Below the pieces are notes generated by a model. That model did not search any database. It was not told the origin of the DNA and worked only from the letters and a program-made list of their open reading frames with translations. Position numbers and translations under genes: made by a program. Shown here piece by piece: positions 42,728 to 51,889 of a DNA stretch of 64,000 bases; the first letter of the stretch is position 1, and every line of letters starts with the position of its first letter. This DNA is from Gemmatimonadaceae bacterium (GTDB lineage Bacteria > Latescibacterota > UBA2968 > UBA8231): the NCBI GenBank assembly GCA_002726335.1, contig PBSR01000017.1, positions 17,429 to 81,428 on the forward strand, in the 5' to 3' direction.

Positions 42728-45700
42728 AAAGATCACCCGCTGCCTCCTCGTTCTGACGGCCACCCTCGGCCTGACGACGGCGGCGACACCGGCCCAGGAC
42801 ATCGTGTCGTCCCAGTTGCGTCAGGGATTCGGCATGAACAAGGTTCGCTACAAGGACTTCGACTGGCACTTTGTCGAGTCCGAACACCTGCTGCTCCACT
42901 ATGAACCCGAGTTTGCCGATCTGGCCGACCGCGCCGTCGAGTATCTCGAGGAAGGCTACGACCATATCAGCTCGCTGATGCGGCACGAGCTGTCGACCAA
43001 ACCGCCCATCGTCATCTTCAAATCGCACTACGAGTTCCAGCAGACGAATATCATCCAGTCTTTCCTGCCCCCGGGTGTGGCCGGTTTCGCCGAGCCTCTG
43101 CGCTACCGCATGGTCATCCCCTTCAACGGCGACCTCGACGATTTCCGCAACGTCCTGGTCCACGAGTTGATGCACATCTTCCAGTATGACATCGTCAACC
43201 GTGGGCCGGTGAAGCGGATCTCCAATCCCATCGCCAACCCGCCCACGTGGATCATGGAGGGCATGGCCGAGTTCTCCACCGAGGAGAGCAACACGGTCGA
43301 TGAGATGGTGCTGCGGGACGCCGTGCTTACCGACCAGCTGCTCCCGCTGGAGGTCATGGACTCGAGCTGGAATTTCCTGCCGAATCCGTTCCTGGCCTAC
43401 AAGCAGAGCCACAGCCTCATGGAGTACATCGCGGCCAACTTCGGACCGGAGAAGGTGAGTCGCATCCTGCGCGTCTGGGACAGCCAGACCGATACGGACA
43501 AGCTCCTCGAGCGCCTCATCGACATGGACATGCAGACTCTCGACGAGCGTTGGCAGGCCTACATGCGCAAGAAATACTGGCCGCTGCTGCAGGATCGAGA
43601 CTATGTCTCCGAATTCGCTACACGGGTGCTGCAGGACGATGACGTCTACCGCCTGTACATGGCCCCCTCCTGGTCGCTGGGCGGCGATATGCTGGCCACC
43701 CTCAGCACCGATGGTGTCGAACAGCACGTCGACATCATCCGCCTCAGCAACGGCCGCCTCGTGGAGCGTCTCACCGGAAGCATGCGCGCCGAGGTCTACG
43801 ACGATCTGACCTTCAACGACGGCACCGTCGCCTGGGCCCCCAACGGCCGCTCCATCGCCCTGGTCGGCAAGAAGGGCGCCGGCGATGTCGTGGTGCTGTG
43901 GGACCTGTATGACAAACAGATCATCGACGTGCTGACCTTTGACGGTCTCGAGATCGTCGAGGGCCTCGACTGGGCCCCGGACAGTCGCCGGCTGGCCTTT
44001 GTCGGAACGGGCTTCGGGCAGAGCGATATCTACGTCGTCGACGTCGAAACCGGGGATGTCTCGCAGGTGACGGGCACACCGCAGCGGGATGATCAACCCG
44101 ACTTCAGCCCCGATGGTCGGCGTCTGGCTTTCAGCTCCAAGCGGGGTGGCCGGTTCGATATCAAGGTCTACGACTTTGATACGCGGCGCGTCTCGACGCT
44201 GCTGGCCACGCCGAATGACGACATGTGGCCCGAATGGCTGCCCACAGGCGATCGGATTCTTTTCGTTTCCACCAGAGAAGGCATCAACGATCTCTTCCTC
44301 TACGACATCGGCAAGGATCGCGAATACCGCCTGACACGGACGGTGAGCGGCATCATGAGCCCCTCGCTGTCCCCCGACGGCAAGCAGATCGTGCTGACCA
44401 CCTACTACCACAGCCGGCGTGAGCTGTACCGGATGGACGTTCCGAGTCGGGTCGACGTCGTGCGCCGCAGTGACGAGTTGGCGGCGCGCGTCGGCGAACC
44501 GGCGGGAGGTCGCCTCGTCCACGGAGAGACGGCCATGCCCGTCTCTGCCGGAATCGACAGTCAGCAGGCGCCGGCCCCGGAACAGATGGCCAGCATACCG
44601 CCCTCGGCGCCGGTGATCTCACTGAGGGAGGGCTCCGGTATCGATGTGGGCGACGCCGTCAGCCTTCTCGAGTCTGTTGCCAGCACCGACATGCCCGTCA
44701 TGCTGGCCGACGTGAGCGAGGGGTATCGCGCCGATGTGGCCACCCCCGTGGAGGCGGAGGTGGAGGATGTGGGTGCCGCCCTCAGGCGGGACACGGCCCG
44801 CATGGATACCCCCGCGGGGGACGTGGGTAGTGTCGACTTCGATCAGCTGCCCGTGCGGCGCTACACGCCGAAGCTGGAATTCGACGGCATCGCGCTGCAG
44901 ATGGGGTACTACTCCGGCTTCCTGTCCGGCATTGCCCAGCTGAGCATGAGCGACCTGCTGGGTAACCACTCGCTCAACATGTTCACCGACTACGTGGGCT
45001 CGCAGGAGGTGAACAATGACTTCACCTTCGCCGTGGGCTACACCTACTTCGGTCAGCGACCGACCTACAGTGCCTCGATCTTCAACTGGAATCAGTACTT
45101 CAACGACACCGAGGGTGGTCCCACCGGCACCGGCATTCACATCGTCGGCGGCGCACAGCTGGCCAGGGGGCTGATCCGCAGCCGCCAGAGCGGCCTGCTC
45201 GCCGACATGAGTTATCCCCTCGATGTGTTCCGTCGCATCGAGTTGTCCTACTCGTTCGTCGACGAGGAGCGGGAAGTCGCCTGGCCGGTAACCGAACCCC
45301 TCGACGGCTTCAGCACACATCTGTTCAAGGCCGCCTATGTCCATGACTCGCTGCGCAACGGCCTGCTCGGCCCGACGGCGGGACGCCGCTATTATCTGTC
45401 GGCGGGACGCACGCTGTCGGCCACCAGCGACGACCGGACCTTCACGCATCTGGAAATCGACTACCGCCACTACTTCCGCATGGGGCGCTGGTCGGTCCTG
45501 AGTCTGCGCGGCACGAGTGTCGGCTCCCTCGGGCGTGACGGCCTCGAGTACAACCTGGGGGGTCCGGCGTGGTTCCTGCCCTTCTTCCCCGGCTACAACC
45601 TCAACGTCGGCCCCCTTCGCGGCTATCCCTTCTCCGAGTTCAGCGGCAGTCGTGTCGTGCTGTTCAACTCCGAGGTCCGTGTTCCCTTTATCCGCAACAT

Positions 45701-45986
45701 CACCTTCGGCTGGCCGGGTACGTTCGCCATCCCCGCCGTGGATGGTGCTTTCTTCTTCGATGTGGGCAGCGCCTGGAACGATGGCCAGTCCGTCGATGTC
45801 TGGCCGTTGCAGGCCCCGGAAATACCCTTCGACCCGACGGCGGATACGGTCCGCCTGCAGGCCGGGTATGGCTTCGGCCTGCTCGTCTATTTCCTGGCGC
45901 CGATGAACTTCGAATTCGCCAAACGGACCGACTTCAAGACCACCTCCGAATGGCACATGCACTTCAGCTTCGGCAAGGCCTTCTGA
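42714..45986 (+). CDS. Outer-membrane fusion: zinc peptidase (MA-like), beta-propeller and BamA-like barrel
   Basis: A 1090-residue exported protein. GTG 42714 gives a signal peptide (CLLVLTATLGLTTAATPA) with GGTGAGG as ribosome-binding site; the start overlaps the TPR lipoprotein gene. Residues 50-290 are a gluzincin peptidase: HELMH at 150-154 and TWIMEGMAEFSTEE near 178-191 for the third ligand. About 300-590 is a TolB/PD40-like propeller with repeats such as PDFSPDGRRLAFSS and PSLSPDGKQIVLTT. A variable linker (600-720) follows, then a C-terminal barrel of the surface-antigen (BamA C-terminal) type ending with Phe. The combination is known from FCB-like and related bacteria. It is probably surface-exposed; the substrate is unknown. 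Confidence 0.88.
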   Translation: MNSLEKITRCLLVLTATLGLTTAATPAQDIVSSQLRQGFGMNKVRYKDFDWHFVESEHLLLHYEPEFADLADRAVEYLEEGYDHISSLMRHELSTKPPIVIFKSHYEFQQTNIIQSFLPPGVAGFAEPLRYRMVIPFNGDLDDFRNVLVHELMHIFQYDIVNRGPVKRISNPIANPPTWIMEGMAEFSTEESNTVDEMVLRDAVLTDQLLPLEVMDSSWNFLPNPFLAYKQSHSLMEYIAANFGPEKVSRILRVWDSQTDTDKLLERLIDMDMQTLDERWQAYMRKKYWPLLQDRDYVSEFATRVLQDDDVYRLYMAPSWSLGGDMLATLSTDGVEQHVDIIRLSNGRLVERLTGSMRAEVYDDLTFNDGTVAWAPNGRSIALVGKKGAGDVVVLWDLYDKQIIDVLTFDGLEIVEGLDWAPDSRRLAFVGTGFGQSDIYVVDVETGDVSQVTGTPQRDDQPDFSPDGRRLAFSSKRGGRFDIKVYDFDTRRVSTLLATPNDDMWPEWLPTGDRILFVSTREGINDLFLYDIGKDREYRLTRTVSGIMSPSLSPDGKQIVLTTYYHSRRELYRMDVPSRVDVVRRSDELAARVGEPAGGRLVHGETAMPVSAGIDSQQAPAPEQMASIPPSAPVISLREGSGIDVGDAVSLLESVASTDMPVMLADVSEGYRADVATPVEAEVEDVGAALRRDTARMDTPAGDVGSVDFDQLPVRRYTPKLEFDGIALQMGYYSGFLSGIAQLSMSDLLGNHSLNMFTDYVGSQEVNNDFTFAVGYTYFGQRPTYSASIFNWNQYFNDTEGGPTGTGIHIVGGAQLARGLIRSRQSGLLADMSYPLDVFRRIELSYSFVDEEREVAWPVTEPLDGFSTHLFKAAYVHDSLRNGLLGPTAGRRYYLSAGRTLSATSDDRTFTHLEIDYRHYFRMGRWSVLSLRGTSVGSLGRDGLEYNLGGPAWFLPFFPGYNLNVGPLRGYPFSEFSGSRVVLFNSEVRVPFIRNITFGWPGTFAIPAVDGAFFFDVGSAWNDGQSVDVWPLQAPEIPFDPTADTVRLQAGYGFGLLVYFLAPMNFEFAKRTDFKTTSEWHMHFSFGKAF

Positions 45987-45987
45987 C

Positions 45988-46713
45988 GTGCTGAGAATGA
46001 GGCGCCGGGCCACACTGCTGGCAGCTGGACTCTCGGCAGGACTGGCCTGGAGTTGCAGCTCCGGGGTCGTCGGCAGCGGCATGGGTGAAAAGATCCGCTT
46101 CAGCGCCCCTTCGCCGCCCGATGTGGAGCTGTTGCCCATGGTGCAGGATGTCGACATCATCGGCGTTCTGTCGACGACGAATATCGCACCGGTGCAAAGT
46201 CTCGACATCGAGAAGGTCATGGGCCGGCTCACCGACGCCACCGCCCGCGGCCTGCGCAACCTGCAGGACCGCACCGTCATCACTCAGGACGAAATCCGCT
46301 GGCACTTCCGGGATATCACCTTCGACTCGACGATGGTCTTCAGCGACAGCCTGCAGCAGGCGCTGCGCTCCGAGCTGGAGGTTGACGCCATGGTCTATAT
46401 CACACTGCGATCTCTGGACGCGAAGGTGACCCCCGTGTCGCCAAGCGCCTACGGGACGGCACCCAGCCCGGGGTTGAACCTGTCTGTGGAGCTCGAGCTG
46501 ATGTTCGTCAACCTGCACAGTGGCCAACAGTGGTCGCAGGCCGGCAGGCGCAGCAGTTGGCAGCCCGTACAGGTCGATCTGATGGGAGGAGGTCGAGATC
46601 CGACGGAACGGCAGATGCTGATGGCCCTGGCCTCGCCACTGCGCCAGTTCCTGACCCGCCTGGCGCCGCCCCCACGCCGACAAACCCGGCAGTTCGACAC
46701 CAGCGGCGACTGA
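45988..46713 (+). CDS. Putative lipoprotein of unknown function
   Basis: A 241-residue exported protein starting at GTG 45988, one base after the stop of the barrel protein; ATG 45997 is another option. The N-terminus RRRATLLAAGLSAGLAWSC is a signal with a lipobox-like LAWSC. The mature part contains a central segment (VDIIGVLSTTNIAPVQSLDI) and a region on multimeric-looking strands (VDAMVYITLRSLDAKVTP, then LNLSVELELMFVNLHSG) that recalls lipoproteins of the GNA1162/DUF799 or curli-assembly type, without a firm match. It forms a unit with the TPR lipoprotein and barrel genes upstream. A terminator follows. Confidence 0.65.
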   Translation: MLRMRRRATLLAAGLSAGLAWSCSSGVVGSGMGEKIRFSAPSPPDVELLPMVQDVDIIGVLSTTNIAPVQSLDIEKVMGRLTDATARGLRNLQDRTVITQDEIRWHFRDITFDSTMVFSDSLQQALRSELEVDAMVYITLRSLDAKVTPVSPSAYGTAPSPGLNLSVELELMFVNLHSGQQWSQAGRRSSWQPVQVDLMGGGRDPTERQMLMALASPLRQFLTRLAPPPRRQTRQFDTSGD

Positions 46714-46732
46714 AGGACATCACCGAACGAGA

Positions 46733-46768
46733 AAGGGCCCGACTTCCATCGACGGAAGCCGGGCCCTT
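46733..46768. terminator. Bidirectional hairpin terminator
   Basis: Arms of 15 bases, AAGGGCCCGACTTCC and its complement with one mismatch, loop ATCGAC. Flanked by AAA on the left and TTG on the right, it lies between the convergent genes ending at 46713 and 46798. Confidence 0.75.
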
Positions 46769-46797
46769 GTCTGTTAGGTCAGTGTGCTCTGGTCGTC

Positions 46798-47559
46798 TTA
46801 CCGCCGTGTCTTGCGACGCTTGGCGGCATCGCTGCCGCTGCCCTTCGAAGAGCTGCTGGAAGCGGGCTTGGTCGACGTGCCCGAAGAGGAGGACACCTTC
46901 TTCGGTGTGGAAGAGGACGTGCTGGCCGGTCTGGGTGTGCGGTAGCCACTGGTGGACTTGCGCGTATCACGGACGGTACGCTGCGTCCACGCCCGATCCG
47001 CCTCGTCCTGCTGCCGACGCAGGGCGTCCTGCCTGGTGACGGCAGGTACACCGGTACTCGCCGAGCCATTTCGCAATACTGAGTTCTCCGCCCGCAGATC
47101 GGCCAGCTCCTGGGTTGTCACCAGCTGGTACCCAGGCGGGACGTAGGAACTGCCACCACCCGACCCACCGTAGTAGTACGGATCGTAGCCGTAGCCGTAA
47201 GGTCCATAGGCGGAGGAATAGCGGCCGTAGGGATAGGCGGCGCCCAGGCCGGGGCCATAGGCGAAGGGGCTGCCAAAGCCGTAGAGGCCGTAGCGTGAGT
47301 CGTAGCCGCCGACGGGATAGCCGTTGCCGTATCCGTAGCCGTCGTAGCCATAGCCGTCGCGAGGGCTGGTCCAGGGATCGTCGAGATCGTCGCTGTAGCT
47401 CCCGATCAGCGCCGGTTCGGCCATGGCTTCGGTCTCCCAGGCTGCGGCGGGGACATCGACAGTCGAGGCCAGCTGTGGGCCCCGTAGAACCGTGTAGCAG
47501 CCGCTGAGTGCGACAGTTGCCGCCATCAGTGCCACCAGTCTGGAGATTCGTCTGGTCAT
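46798..47559 (-). CDS. Gly/Tyr-rich lipoprotein with basic Ser/Thr/Lys tail
   Basis: A 253-residue protein of biased composition. It begins with a standard lipoprotein signal (LVALMAATVALSGC, Cys21). Residues 60-140 are dominated by Gly, Tyr and Pro (DGYGYDGYGYGNGYPVGGYD), an aromatic low-complexity stretch. A short helical segment (TTQELADLRAENSVLRNG) may form a coiled coil. The tail is rich in Ser, Thr and Lys, ending KRRKTRR. Such a chain may coat the cell surface or bind peptidoglycan, but this is inference. It follows the FadL gene on the same strand and may have its own promoter. Confidence 0.7.
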   Translation of the reverse strand: MTRRISRLVALMAATVALSGCYTVLRGPQLASTVDVPAAAWETEAMAEPALIGSYSDDLDDPWTSPRDGYGYDGYGYGNGYPVGGYDSRYGLYGFGSPFAYGPGLGAAYPYGRYSSAYGPYGYGYDPYYYGGSGGGSSYVPPGYQLVTTQELADLRAENSVLRNGSASTGVPAVTRQDALRRQQDEADRAWTQRTVRDTRKSTSGYRTPRPASTSSSTPKKVSSSSGTSTKPASSSSSKGSGSDAAKRRKTRR

Positions 47560-47601
47560 CCGGTCCTGCCTTCCTCGATGGGCTTCGTGCGCCGTACTAC
47601 C

Positions 47602-47629
47602 AATATATCTAGCGAGAGGGGTCGAGCAA
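47602..47629 (-). promoter_or_regulatory. Possible promoter for the Gly/Tyr-rich lipoprotein gene
   Basis: Minus-strand -10 TATATT (47602-47607) with a weak -35 TTGCTC (47624-47629) at 16 bases, about 45 bases before the start codon. The -10 is good and the -35 poor. Confidence 0.35.
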
Positions 47630-47650
47630 CACTGCCGATCCGGCCGTAAC

Positions 47651-49021
47651 TCAGAACTGGTACGCCACTCCGAGAAAGAGGCGATCGATACTCACGTCCT
47701 CGCGCAATTCCGCCTCGGCAAGTCCCTCTGCCTGCTCGTAGGACCCATGGTTGTAGGCCAGGTCGGCCCGAACGGTTTCGTCGAGCACGAGCCCGGCGCC
47801 AAGCGTCCAGAATCTGCGATCCTGGAGGATGCGGATCACCGGGTTCGTCACAGGATCGGCGACCCGGTTCGGATCTCGGGGGCCGGTGAAAGGCAGCGGA
47901 TCGGTATAGGTGCCTGCCCGCAGGTCCAGCGCCAGCCAGGGAACCTGCCACTCGACACCCAGGTGGTAGCTGAGTATGTCGTCATACTGATCCTCGAAGG
48001 AGGTGTTGGTGCGCAGCTCGAAGGCATCCCCGTCGGCATACTCGGTCTGCGACCACTCCGTGGCCTGCACCGAGGCGGCCAGCAGCACCTGGGGAGCGGG
48101 CCGGTAGGAGGCGCCGATGCCGAAGGAAAGGGGCTGGTCGATTTTGTAGCTGCTGTCAAAATCGCTGCTGCGGGCACTTTCGACTCGACCATCGTCGAAC
48201 TCGACGCGGGTGAATGCCGTGTCCGGTGGAGCACGGTAGGTGAAGCTCACCTTGTGTGTCGGCCCGGTGGTGATGGTGGCGCCGAGACGAAACCTGGGGT
48301 CCTCTTCGGATGAGTGCATCATAGCGCCAAGTGTGGCTGTCCAGGTCGTCTCGTAGTCGTCGATGAAGAACTCCTTGTCCACGAAGCGGCGCTCCAGGAA
48401 CAGGTCCTCCGTGTCGATGGAGACGAAAGTGCTCTCCGTCTCGTTCTCCCCAGAGATCAGATTGAGAGTCAGCCCGAGGGACATCGAAGGCGTCACATCC
48501 ACAGCGGCGGCGATGGTCGTCACCGCCAGTTCTCCTTCGCGGAAGAAGCTGTCCTCAAAGGCAAGACTGTCGCCGATGACACTGCCAGAGCCATCCCGCT
48601 GCACGGCGAAGGTGGGCAACTGCAGACCCCAGTCGAAGTCCTTCACACGGTTGAACCCGGCAGCCAGCACAAAGGCGCCGCGATACACCGGATAGGGGTA
48701 GACGAAGCCCAGAGAACCGAAGCGGGTGTTACTCACGTCGGCGGTTGCCGAGGCGGCGACGGCGGTGCCCCGGCCGGCGGTGGCCACGTTCTGCTTGGCG
48801 TTGCGCAGGAAGGCGACATAGACCTCACGCCGGCGCATCTGGGCCAGCCCGGCGGGATTCCAGAACACGGCGGTGAAATCGTCGGCAACGCCGGTGTAGG
48901 CGCCGCCCATGCCCATGGCACGTACACCGAGGCCGGCGAAATTGTCGATGGCACTCTCCTCCTGGGCGACGGCGGCCGCCGCCAACAGCAGGACGAGGAA
49001 AGTCATAAGGGGCCACTTCAT
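47651..49021 (-). CDS. FadL/OmpP1-family outer-membrane channel
   Basis: A 456-residue exported barrel protein. A signal peptide (MTFLVLLLAAAAVAQ) is followed by the hatch region IDNFAGLGVRAMGMGGAYTG-VADDFTAVFWNPAGLAQM, the diagnostic start of FadL/TodX channels for hydrophobic compounds. The rest is alternating beta strands ending LFLGVAYQF, with a terminal Phe for barrel assembly. In FCB bacteria related proteins also act with the type IX secretion system, but nothing here proves that. Its ATG overlaps the stop of the upstream barrel gene (TGATG), the last coupling in a run from the sensor kinase. Confidence 0.88.
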   Translation of the reverse strand: MKWPLMTFLVLLLAAAAVAQEESAIDNFAGLGVRAMGMGGAYTGVADDFTAVFWNPAGLAQMRRREVYVAFLRNAKQNVATAGRGTAVAASATADVSNTRFGSLGFVYPYPVYRGAFVLAAGFNRVKDFDWGLQLPTFAVQRDGSGSVIGDSLAFEDSFFREGELAVTTIAAAVDVTPSMSLGLTLNLISGENETESTFVSIDTEDLFLERRFVDKEFFIDDYETTWTATLGAMMHSSEEDPRFRLGATITTGPTHKVSFTYRAPPDTAFTRVEFDDGRVESARSSDFDSSYKIDQPLSFGIGASYRPAPQVLLAASVQATEWSQTEYADGDAFELRTNTSFEDQYDDILSYHLGVEWQVPWLALDLRAGTYTDPLPFTGPRDPNRVADPVTNPVIRILQDRRFWTLGAGLVLDETVRADLAYNHGSYEQAEGLAEAELREDVSIDRLFLGVAYQF

Positions 49022-49824
49022 CAGAACATCTCCGTATAGCGTACCGAGAGTTCACGACTCATGTCCGGATCGGGCCCCCCCACCGTTCCGGACTCGTCTC
49101 CGTTCTCCAGAATGTTCTTCAGCAGGAATCCCAATCGCAAGCCCTGTACCGGCGACCAGTGAGTCCCCGCATTGAGATACCCCCGGCCGGAGCCGAGGGA
49201 ATCATCGGCATTGTCGTTCAAGGCGAAATCATACTCCGCCACGGCGGACAGTTCCTCGTTGATCGTCTTGTCGATCCCCACCCAGCCATTGGGGCCGTCG
49301 TCGTCCTGGCTCTCACGGCTCCAGTTGATCCCGGTGTGGACACCGAACTGCCCGAATCCGGAGACGTAGTTCTTGCTGGCAGCAACGAAGAAGCCCTTTG
49401 ACTTGACCTGGTAACGGTCTCCTGCCCGTGGTCCGTAGCCCTGTGTCTCATAGCCGATGGCGAAGGCGGGCAGGGCCTCGCTCTCCTCCAGAACCCGGTA
49501 CCGTGCCGCCGCTTCGACGCGGGGATACCAGTTGATCGGGTCATTGCCGATGACACCCTCGCCGCCGTACGACAGACCGATCGTCAGTCGGCGCATGATC
49601 CCGGCATGCAGCTGCCCCACCAGCCCCCCGTCGGGAAACATCCTCATATCGACGGCGAACCGGCCCTTGTCGACGAGACCCGCCGTCGGATTGTCCACCA
49701 GGCGGACCAGCTCCCCGGAGCCGGGTCCGACGGCCCCATCCTGTGCTGCCGCCAACTCAGGCACGGCACAGACCAACATCAGAATGCAGCCCGCCAGATG
49801 ACGGCCCTTCCACGGTACTGTCAC
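49021..49824 (-). CDS. Outer-membrane beta-barrel-like protein of unknown function
   Basis: A 267-residue exported protein. GTG 49824 overlaps the stop of tsaE (GTGA) and is followed by a signal peptide (HLAGCILMLVCAVPELAAAQ). Mature sequence: LVDNPTAGLVDKGRFAVDMR, GGLVGQLHAGIMRRLTIGLSYGG and repeated amphipathic strands, ending VRYTEMF with a terminal Phe. This resembles barrel proteins with a YjbH-like opening, but I cannot name the family. It sits between tsaE and fadL and is translationally linked to both. Confidence 0.72.
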   Translation of the reverse strand: MTVPWKGRHLAGCILMLVCAVPELAAAQDGAVGPGSGELVRLVDNPTAGLVDKGRFAVDMRMFPDGGLVGQLHAGIMRRLTIGLSYGGEGVIGNDPINWYPRVEAAARYRVLEESEALPAFAIGYETQGYGPRAGDRYQVKSKGFFVAASKNYVSGFGQFGVHTGINWSRESQDDDGPNGWVGIDKTINEELSAVAEYDFALNDNADDSLGSGRGYLNAGTHWSPVQGLRLGFLLKNILENGDESGTVGGPDPDMSRELSVRYTEMF

Positions 49825-50312
49825 TCCGTCTCCCTCCCGTGTGCCTGGCTGACGATCGGACGCCGCCAGTGGATCGTGCGGTGAGTGGCGGTGTCGCCGT
49901 GCTCGAGGCGCACCTCCCAGCGCGACTCGGGCAGATACTCCGGCATACGATCTGCCCATTCCACCAGACTCACCCCCTGCGAATCTTCGAAAAACTCAAG
50001 TGCGCCAATGTCCTCGAGCTCCTCCCCTGAGGCCAGGCGATACAGATCGAAATGGTAGACTGTCAGTTCGCCGCCGGCAGCCTTTCGAGCTGCGTACAGG
50101 TTCAGCAGGACAAATGTGGGACTGTTGACCACATCCGTCACGCCCAGTCCCTCGGCGATTCCCTGGATGAGACATGTCTTGCCGGCGCCCAGATCCCCAC
50201 TGAGCGCCACCAGCTCACCCGGCTGCATAGCCGCCGCCAGCTCTCGCCCGAACTGTCTCGTCTCCTCGGGATCGATGGTGACACGCTCACCGGCCGAGGG
50301 GAGAGCCGTCAC
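49821..50312 (-). CDS. tsaE: tRNA t6A biosynthesis ATPase TsaE
   Basis: A 163-residue ATPase that, with TsaB and TsaD, makes threonylcarbamoyl-adenosine at position 37 of ANN-decoding tRNAs. Walker A is SGDLGAGKTCLIQGIAEGLG at residues 38-57; VNSPTFVLLNLY, VYHFDLYRL and SLVEWADRMPEYLP follow as in all TsaE proteins. The ATG overlaps the stop of the PorX-like gene (ATGA). tsaB and tsaD are not in the window. Confidence 0.95.
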   Translation of the reverse strand: MTALPSAGERVTIDPEETRQFGRELAAAMQPGELVALSGDLGAGKTCLIQGIAEGLGVTDVVNSPTFVLLNLYAARKAAGGELTVYHFDLYRLASGEELEDIGALEFFEDSQGVSLVEWADRMPEYLPESRWEVRLEHGDTATHRTIHWRRPIVSQAHGRETE

Positions 50313-51877
50313 TTCGATTCCAGTGTCACCACGGGCAGAACCACCTCTTCCAGGGAGATGCCGCCGTGCTGGAAGCTGTCCTTGTACTGTCGCTGATACT
50401 CGTTGTAGTTCGTCGGGTAGACGAAGTAAAAGTCCTCCTTGGCGACGATATAGTTCGAACCCAGACCCGTGGACGGCAGACCCCAGGCCTCCGGATCCTC
50501 GATCAGCAGGCTGTCCTTGGCGTCGACGCGCAGGTTGCGGCCATACTTGTAGCGCAGGCTCGTCGACGTCTGCCGATCACCGTGCACCTTCGTCGCCCGG
50601 CCGCCGCGCACAGCGCCGTGGTCGGTGGTGATAACCACAGTGGCGTCGGTACGGGATAGACGCTTGAGCAGCTCGAACAGCGAGGAGTGCTCGAACCAGG
50701 ACAACACGAGAGAGCGAAAACCACTCTCGTCGGGAGCGATCTCCTTCAGCAGTTCGGAATGTGAGCGGCCGTGGACGAGCATGTCGAGGAAATTGTAGAC
50801 CACGCCGACCAGAGGTACGCTGCCCATGCTGTCAGCCTTGCGCGCCAGACTCTGCCCTTCGGCTGTATCGATGACCTTCACGTAGCGCGAGTCGCCCTTC
50901 AGCTTGATGCCCATATCGGCGATCTGGTCATCGAGAAACCGGTGCTCATGCCGGTTCAGGCTGTGCTCGTCATCCTTGCCACCGTGTGACCACAGCTCTT
51001 TGTACTTCTTAGCGATCTCCACCGGGAACAGTCCGGAGAAGATCGCATTCCGGGAGTACGGTGTAGCCGTTGGTAAGATTGAATAGTGGTAGTCGCGGCG
51101 CACGTTGTAGAACTCGGAGACCATCGGCTCCAGGATCATCCAGTGGTCGAGGCGCAGGCAGTCGATGACAATGAAGAACACCTGCTTGCCCTGTTCCAGC
51201 AGCGGTGCCACCCGTTCAGGAACGACATCTACCGACAGGGGTGGAGAGTCTTCTTCACTGGCCACCCACGTGCGGTAACTGTGTTCGACGAAACGCCCGA
51301 ATTCGTGATTGCACTCCTTGCGCTGAGCCTCGATCATCTGTCGCAGGCCATCGTCTCCGATGCGGCTGATCTCGATATCCCACTCTGACAGCAGTCGATG
51401 CACGTCGATCCAGGTGCGCCACGTCATGTCACCGGCCAGCCATTCACGGATCTGGTTCGACTTCGACACATACGCCTGTCCGGCCTGGCTCTGACGGATC
51501 TGCCTGGCGTCGAGAATCTTCTTGCAGGCCATGAAGATCTGACTCGGGTTCACCGGCTTTGTCAGGTAGTCGTCGATGCGCCGGCCGATGGCCTCGTTCA
51601 TCAGGTATTCTTCTTCACTCTTCGTGATCATGATGACGGGCACGTTCGGGTCGCGCTCCTTCAGTTGCTCCAGCGTCGACAGTCCGTCGAGACCTGGCAT
51701 CATCTCGTCGAGCAGCACCAGGTCGAAGTGCTCCTGCTGCAACAGCGCCAGGGCATCTTCGCCGTTGCTCACAGGTGTTACATCATAGCCACGCTCGTTC
51801 AGATACATGTGGTGTGAACGCAGCAGGTCGCTTTCATCGTCGGCCCACAGGATCTTGTGGTTGGTCGATTCCGTCAC
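50309..51877 (-). CDS. porX: PorX-like response regulator: REC domain plus PglZ (alkaline-phosphatase-like) domain
   Basis: A 522-residue two-domain protein. Residues 1-120 are a receiver: ADDE at 12-15, phospho-acceptor D57 in LVLLDEMMPG, switch region MITK and K107 in YLTKP. A helical middle leads to a PglZ domain: FFIVIDCLRLDHWMILEPMV, then ILPTATPYSRNAIFSGLFP with the conserved Thr, later RRIDDQ-type and VVITTDHGAVRGGRA with the metal-binding Asp/His. This is the architecture of PorX, which controls type IX secretion in Bacteroidetes and, in that family, hydrolyses oligonucleotides with zinc. It lies 12 bases after the sensor kinase gene, its likely phosphate donor, and overlaps tsaE. Confidence 0.9.
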   Translation of the reverse strand: MTESTNHKILWADDESDLLRSHHMYLNERGYDVTPVSNGEDALALLQQEHFDLVLLDEMMPGLDGLSTLEQLKERDPNVPVIMITKSEEEYLMNEAIGRRIDDYLTKPVNPSQIFMACKKILDARQIRQSQAGQAYVSKSNQIREWLAGDMTWRTWIDVHRLLSEWDIEISRIGDDGLRQMIEAQRKECNHEFGRFVEHSYRTWVASEEDSPPLSVDVVPERVAPLLEQGKQVFFIVIDCLRLDHWMILEPMVSEFYNVRRDYHYSILPTATPYSRNAIFSGLFPVEIAKKYKELWSHGGKDDEHSLNRHEHRFLDDQIADMGIKLKGDSRYVKVIDTAEGQSLARKADSMGSVPLVGVVYNFLDMLVHGRSHSELLKEIAPDESGFRSLVLSWFEHSSLFELLKRLSRTDATVVITTDHGAVRGGRATKVHGDRQTSTSLRYKYGRNLRVDAKDSLLIEDPEAWGLPSTGLGSNYIVAKEDFYFVYPTNYNEYQRQYKDSFQHGGISLEEVVLPVVTLESK

Positions 51878-51889
51878 GTACTCATCCTC

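Noticed and set aside
50309..51877. PglZ domain as a BREX defence component
   Set aside because: The receiver domain at the N-terminus and the neighbouring kinase match PorX, and no other BREX gene is near.
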